Source: JBAYDV01 sp041668045 (GTDB taxonomy: Bacteria; Bacteroidota; Bacteroidia; Bacteroidales; UBA932). Taken from it: a stretch of 35,314 bases of DNA. Each line of letters begins with the position of its first letter. Position 1 is the first letter of the stretch. A program made the translations under genes and the position numbers. The notes under the pieces were generated by a model. The model was not told where the DNA came from. It saw only the letters and a program-made list of their open reading frames with translations, and searched no databases. The stretch is from assembly GCA_041668045.1 (NCBI GenBank), contig JBAYDV010000009.1, forward strand, positions 1 to 35,314, read 5' to 3'. This document shows, one piece after another, positions 31,516 through 35,314 of this stretch.

Positions 31516-32085
31516 TTAATTATTTGTTGCAGCATTGTTACCTTGAACTCCTTGTTCTGGTAATTTTTTATCAAGAGGAATTCCAAGTTCTTTTTTAACT
31601 AAATCAGAAACATCTATACTAACTGATTCATTAACAAAAGGAATGTTAGTTGAAGATAAATCAAAGATATAAGTAAAACCATTTGTCTTTCCTATTTTTT
31701 TAATAGCCTCTGAAGCTTTTTCATAAATAGGGGCAAACATTGTATTTTGTTTTGTTTGAATATCTTGAGATGCACTTTGTTGGAATTTTTGTATCCTTTG
31801 CTGCATTTCTTGAATCTCGGTTTGTTTTGTCTTAAGAACTACAGGGGTCCAATTTGAACTCATTTGTTGATAATCAGTAATTTTATTTGAATACTCGTTC
31901 TGCATAGAAGTAAGTGTACTTTGAAGATCCTTACCATATTTCTCTAATACTACACGTGCAGAATCCATTTCTGGCATTAAATAAATTATTTCCTGAGCAT
32001 TTAAGTGTCCAAATTTAAAATTTTGGGCAGATACGACTGATGTAAAACACATCAAACCTACCAATAAAGTGATTACTTTTTTCAT
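31516..32085 (-). CDS. skp: OmpH/Skp family periplasmic chaperone (2)
   Basis: 189 aa. Signal peptide at residues 1-20 (VVSAQ cleavage). The mature N-terminus FKFGHLNAQEIIYLMPEMDSA is typical of OmpH/Skp, followed by a long coiled coil (about 40-130, Gln/Lys/Glu-rich) forming the chaperone's tentacles and a return strand YIFDLSSTNIPFV. A Gln/Asn-rich tail finishes it. Skp trimers hold unfolded outer-membrane proteins on their way to BamA, encoded two genes upstream. It follows a first skp-like gene after 26 nt and precedes aroC by 9 nt. Tandem skp genes after bamA are normal in this phylum. Confidence 0.9.
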   Translation of the reverse strand: MKKVITLLVGLMCFTSVVSAQNFKFGHLNAQEIIYLMPEMDSARVVLEKYGKDLQSTLTSMQNEYSNKITDYQQMSSNWTPVVLKTKQTEIQEMQQRIQKFQQSASQDIQTKQNTMFAPIYEKASEAIKKIGKTNGFTYIFDLSSTNIPFVNESVSIDVSDLVKKELGIPLDKKLPEQGVQGNNAATNN

Positions 32086-32111
32086 TATTATATTATTAAA
32101 TTATTTTTTTA

Positions 32112-32621
32112 CTACTTGTTATACTGCATTATTACTTGTTGACTCAAATCAGCACCCGGAGCTTTATATACTACACCAGAAGTGACAGCAACATCTATTA
32201 TGATAGAAATATTATTCATCTCTGCTACTCTTTTTATAGCAAGATCCATTTTATCTTTAATAGGTTTTAATAATTCATCTGTTCTTTTAGCTATAATACC
32301 ATCTTCACCAAAATAACTTTCTTGCTTTTCATTCATGGCTTTTTCCATTAATATGATATCATTCTCCCTCTGCTGCCTTTGAGCTTCACTCATTCTAGCT
32401 CTGTCATTTTGATAAGCTTTATAAGCATTATCTATCCTATTTTTTTCATTGTCTATTATAGTTTTGTACTGCTCCGATAAATCCTTAAGCTGATTTTGGG
32501 CAATACTATAAGCTTCAATTTGACCAAGAATAGTTTCTGAATTAATATAGCCAACTTTCTGAGCATTCATAGGAACGACAGAAAAAAATAATCCTGCGAG
32601 AAAAATAAAAAATGTTTTCAT
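32112..32621 (-). CDS. skp: OmpH/Skp family periplasmic chaperone (1)
   Basis: 169 aa. Signal peptide at 1-20 (MKTFFIFLAGLFFSVVPMNA), then KVGYINSETILGQIEAYSIAQNQL, the Skp N-terminal strand and helix. A charged coiled coil (about 45-110) and the closing strand NISIIIDVAVTSGVVYKAPGADLS complete the fold. It is a paralogue of the next gene, with low identity by eye. It follows bamA after 52 nt and should be co-transcribed with it. Role: periplasmic holdase for outer-membrane proteins. Confidence 0.9.
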   Translation of the reverse strand: MKTFFIFLAGLFFSVVPMNAQKVGYINSETILGQIEAYSIAQNQLKDLSEQYKTIIDNEKNRIDNAYKAYQNDRARMSEAQRQQRENDIILMEKAMNEKQESYFGEDGIIAKRTDELLKPIKDKMDLAIKRVAEMNNISIIIDVAVTSGVVYKAPGADLSQQVIMQYNK

Positions 32622-32673
32622 AATAGTATTATTTTAATTTTGTTTAAAATATTCAGTAAATATACAACTTTTT

Positions 32674-35193
32674 TTAGAATTGTTGACCAATTACGAAATG
32701 GAAATTAGAACCTCCATGAGCATCATCGCCAATAGGATCAAATCCGTATCCCCAATCAATACCTAGTAAACCCACCATAGGTAGCATTATCCTGACACCA
32801 ACACCAGCAGATCTTTTAATCTGGAAAGGATTAAAGTCTCTAATATCGTACCAACAATTACCACCCTCGATAAAAGCTAAAGCGAAAATAGTCGATTGTG
32901 GTTGAAGAATAATTGGATATCTTAATTCAAAAGTGAATTTATCATAAATATGGCCAGCATAAGCGCCATCGACTATAGGAGTAAGTGAATAATTTTCATA
33001 TCCTCTTAGTGCTATAATATCAGCACCATAAGTGTTATATCCAGACATTCCATCACCACCTACTTCATAACCTTCAAAAGGAGAATATCCTAATTTTCTA
33101 TTATAATAACCTAAGTAACCAAAATTAGCTCTTGACATTAAAACTAAATCGCCTACTAATTTTGTATATAAAGCTCCTTTAAATGTCCATTTATGATACT
33201 CTATCCATCTATATTTATCTTGATCCGACATATTTTCATAATCGGTATCACTGGATCTAAATAGTGAATATGGAGGCGTTAATTGTAAAGAAAAAGTGAA
33301 ATCAGAACCTTGTCTTGGAAATATTTGTTGATCAGTAGAATTTCTACCTAATGAAATTTTATAACTCAAATTATGAGAAATACCATTAGAGAATAAGAAA
33401 TTATAAGACCAATCATTTAAATCATATGTCTGCCAACTCAACTCATGATATAAAACAAAGTAATTATCAGGCCATTTCAGACGACTTCCTAAAGAAGCTG
33501 AGAAGCCATATACTTTCATATATTCAGAAGAGTTAGTATAAAGATAATATGAATTAGTCTGCTTCGTATAATAAGCCGATATGTTTAATGAAGTTGGTTT
33601 CTTTCCAAACAACCAAGGCTCCATAAAATTAGCTGATAATGCAGAATAATAGGTACCATTAGTTTGAAGTCTAAATGCCAATGTTTGAGCATTACCTAGG
33701 GGAACTGGTCTCCAAGCTCCTTTATCAAACATTCTACTAGCATCGAAATTGTTAAAACTAACACCTACAGTTCCAACAAAGGAATATCCACCCCAACCTC
33801 CAGACATTTCGAACTGACTATCTGGTTTTTCTTTTACATTATAAGTTATATCAACAGTGTTATTTATCTGATTAGGAATCAAAGAATAACCTTTTGTTGG
33901 ATCAGCAGCTTGTTCTGGGTCAAATTGTCCCATAGATGCTATTTCACGTACTGATCTCTCGAACATACTCTGATTATATAAATTTCCAGGGCGTGTAAAC
34001 ACTTGTCGTCTGATAACTTTTTCATTTGTTATAGTATTACCACTAATAATAATTTTATTAAAAGTAGCAGGCTTACCCTCAGAAATTCTCATTTCAACGT
34101 CTATAGAATCTCCAACTATATTAGTTTCTACTGGAATGATATTGAAGAAAAGATATCCCCTATCTCTATAAAGTGATGAAATATCCATATCTTGTTTTTT
34201 TCCGTCTCCAAACAATCTTTTTTGAAGATTAACAACATCATACACATCTCCTTTTTTTATTTTCAACACATTATTAAGTGCATCTTCAGTATAAACAGAA
34301 TTTCCAGTCCACGTAATATTACGAAAATAATATTTTTGTCCTTCGTCTATTTTGAAGTCAATCTCCATCCTACCAGGACTTATGTAATAAATAGAGTCCT
34401 TTACTATTTTTGCATCTCTGTAACCTGACTCATTAAATGCATCAATCATGCTTACTTTATCATTTTCATACTCATCTTCTTTGAATTTTTTAGATGAGAA
34501 AAAGTTTCTTAAACGCATATCTCGCGTTTTTTTCATTGCCTTTATTAATTTTCCTTCCGGCACATGATCATTTCCTGTAAAAGTTATTTTTTTGATTTTA
34601 ACTTTTAATCCTCTATCAACTACGAAAGTAACTTTAACAGCATTTTTTATAATAGTATCATTAACCTCGATAGTATTAACTTTAGTATTTATAAATCCTT
34701 TTTCTTTATAAAACTTTTTTATAATACCCTCAGAAGACCTAACTATATATTCGGACAACTCTCTACCTCTTTTAAGGCTAAGACGTTCTTGTAAATCACT
34801 TCTTTCCGAATTTTTTACTCCTTTAAAGCTCCATTTAGAAACTCTGGGACGCTCTTTAAGTTCTAATCTAAAAAAAGCGGTATCTTGGTCTAAAGATAAA
34901 GAATCAATATACAAACCGACATCTGAAAAAAATCTTTGATGCCAAATTCTATTTATCATAGAAGAAACTTGTTCACTAGGGATAGTTATTTTGTCTCCAA
35001 CACGAAATCCAGTCAGAGAGATAATCTGTTCTTTACCAAGATACTTTATACCAGAGACATCGATTCCGCCAATAATGTATTGTTTTGGTGTAGAATAATC
35101 AATATTAATATTATTTGTCTTTTTATCCTGCGAAAATCCGACAACAGGAAATACTATTAATAGAATTAATATTATTAATTTGCTTTTATTCAT
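32674..35193 (-). CDS. bamA: Outer-membrane protein assembly factor BamA
   Basis: 839 aa from the ATG at 35193, chosen because the signal peptide starts there (MNKSKLIILILLIVF ... GFSQ). The frame stays open upstream to 35265, but those codons lie over the uppS 3' end. Five POTRA-type repeats occupy roughly residues 35-440 (for example YIIGGIDVSGIKYLGKE, KIKKITFTGNDHVPEG, YYFRNITWTGNSVYTEDAL, FNKIIISGNTITNEKVIRR). The Omp85 beta-barrel follows (about 470-839), with the ALRGYENYSL (lid/loop RGY) motif and the final outer-membrane signal ending in FVIGQQF with C-terminal Phe. It inserts beta-barrel proteins into the outer membrane. Starts 8 nt within uppS and is followed by two skp genes. Confidence 0.95.
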   Translation of the reverse strand: MNKSKLIILILLIVFPVVGFSQDKKTNNINIDYSTPKQYIIGGIDVSGIKYLGKEQIISLTGFRVGDKITIPSEQVSSMINRIWHQRFFSDVGLYIDSLSLDQDTAFFRLELKERPRVSKWSFKGVKNSERSDLQERLSLKRGRELSEYIVRSSEGIIKKFYKEKGFINTKVNTIEVNDTIIKNAVKVTFVVDRGLKVKIKKITFTGNDHVPEGKLIKAMKKTRDMRLRNFFSSKKFKEDEYENDKVSMIDAFNESGYRDAKIVKDSIYYISPGRMEIDFKIDEGQKYYFRNITWTGNSVYTEDALNNVLKIKKGDVYDVVNLQKRLFGDGKKQDMDISSLYRDRGYLFFNIIPVETNIVGDSIDVEMRISEGKPATFNKIIISGNTITNEKVIRRQVFTRPGNLYNQSMFERSVREIASMGQFDPEQAADPTKGYSLIPNQINNTVDITYNVKEKPDSQFEMSGGWGGYSFVGTVGVSFNNFDASRMFDKGAWRPVPLGNAQTLAFRLQTNGTYYSALSANFMEPWLFGKKPTSLNISAYYTKQTNSYYLYTNSSEYMKVYGFSASLGSRLKWPDNYFVLYHELSWQTYDLNDWSYNFLFSNGISHNLSYKISLGRNSTDQQIFPRQGSDFTFSLQLTPPYSLFRSSDTDYENMSDQDKYRWIEYHKWTFKGALYTKLVGDLVLMSRANFGYLGYYNRKLGYSPFEGYEVGGDGMSGYNTYGADIIALRGYENYSLTPIVDGAYAGHIYDKFTFELRYPIILQPQSTIFALAFIEGGNCWYDIRDFNPFQIKRSAGVGVRIMLPMVGLLGIDWGYGFDPIGDDAHGGSNFHFVIGQQF

Positions 35194-35314
35194 TTTTATT
35201 TTTATTGATTTGGGCACTTGTTTTTCCATATCTTCTCTCGCGGCTATTAAAACTATCAAGAGCATCTTGAAAGTCTTTTTTGCGAAAATCAGGCCAAAGA
35301 ACTTTAGTAAAATA
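35186..35314 (-). CDS. uppS: Undecaprenyl diphosphate synthase, 3' end only
   Basis: The last 42 codons of a gene cut by the window edge; the frame is open from 35314 to TAA at 35188-35186. The translation contains FTKVLWPDFRKKDF and FNSRERRYGKTSAQ, the conserved C-terminal end of cis-prenyltransferase UppS, which makes the C55 lipid carrier for cell wall synthesis. The TAA lies 8 nt into bamA, a usual overlap for the uppS-bamA pair. The N-terminal catalytic part is outside the window. Confidence 0.88.
   Translation of the reverse strand, partial: YFTKVLWPDFRKKDFQDALDSFNSRERRYGKTSAQINKNKNE

Noticed and set aside
35194..35265. BamA start at an upstream ATG
   Set aside because: Those 24 codons overlap the uppS 3' end and lie before a clear signal peptide starting at 35193.

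Overview
The window is a contiguous, AT-rich chromosomal segment from a member of the Bacteroidota, most likely an anaerobic Bacteroidales-type organism. The reasons are: promoters of the TTTG-N19-TAnnTTTG type (clear ahead of the his operon and the tRNA genes); starts preceded by A-rich leaders rather than Shine-Dalgarno sites; the uppS-bamA-skp-skp gene order; the DUF3822-rsmD pair; a TlpA-type thioredoxin lipoprotein; and anaerobe-style metabolism (2-oxoacid:ferredoxin oxidoreductase, NADP-type glutamate dehydrogenase, ferredoxin-domain ATPases). No phage, transposon or CRISPR array is visible. Genes are densely packed; the longest stretch without an ordinary gene (9545-9819) holds the his promoter, leader peptide and attenuator.

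Layout. 16-2922 (+): a five-gene operon of a DUF134 zinc-ribbon/HTH protein, two small NifX/ORP-type cofactor-binding proteins and two MinD-family ATPases with inserted 2x[4Fe-4S] ferredoxin domains, resembling the Desulfovibrio 'orange protein' (ORP) operon. 2957-9544 (-): the his operon hisG-hisD-hisC::hisB(IGPD)-hisH-hisA-hisF-hisIE, preceded by a 27-codon leader peptide with six consecutive His codons and an intrinsic terminator, a classical attenuation layout. It covers every step from PRPP to histidine except histidinol-phosphate phosphatase, because hisB here is only the dehydratase domain, fused to hisC. 9820-11265 (-): a Fic-domain protein whose catalytic His is Arg. 11352-13940 (-): an NrnA-like DHH phosphoesterase and two FKBP-like lipoproteins. 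14039-15962 (+): a small membrane-anchored protein, a DUF3822 protein and RsmD. 16028-16232 (+): tandem tRNA-Asp(GTC) genes with a strong promoter and terminator. 16309-19485 (+): an AraC regulator followed by an operon of a MoaF-like secreted protein, an NmrA/QOR2-like reductase and a PanE-like reductase; palindromes lie upstream of both units.

19585-24123: an M13 zinc metallopeptidase lipoprotein and malate dehydrogenase (-), the latter divergent from aspartokinase (+). 24128-30375 (-): glutamate racemase, a TlpA-like thioredoxin lipoprotein, glutamate dehydrogenase and 2-oxoacid:ferredoxin oxidoreductase beta and alpha. 30502-35314 (-): chorismate synthase, two Skp/OmpH chaperones, BamA and the 3' end of uppS. 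Malate dehydrogenase, the ferredoxin oxidoreductase and GdhA sit around the 2-oxoglutarate/glutamate node, and aspartokinase, AroC and His lead into amino acid synthesis.

Most notable: the ORP-like operon, the polyhistidine leader/attenuator, the HisC-IGPD fusion lacking a phosphatase, the Fic protein with a His-to-Arg change, and the AraC-linked oxidoreductase module with operator-like palindromes.
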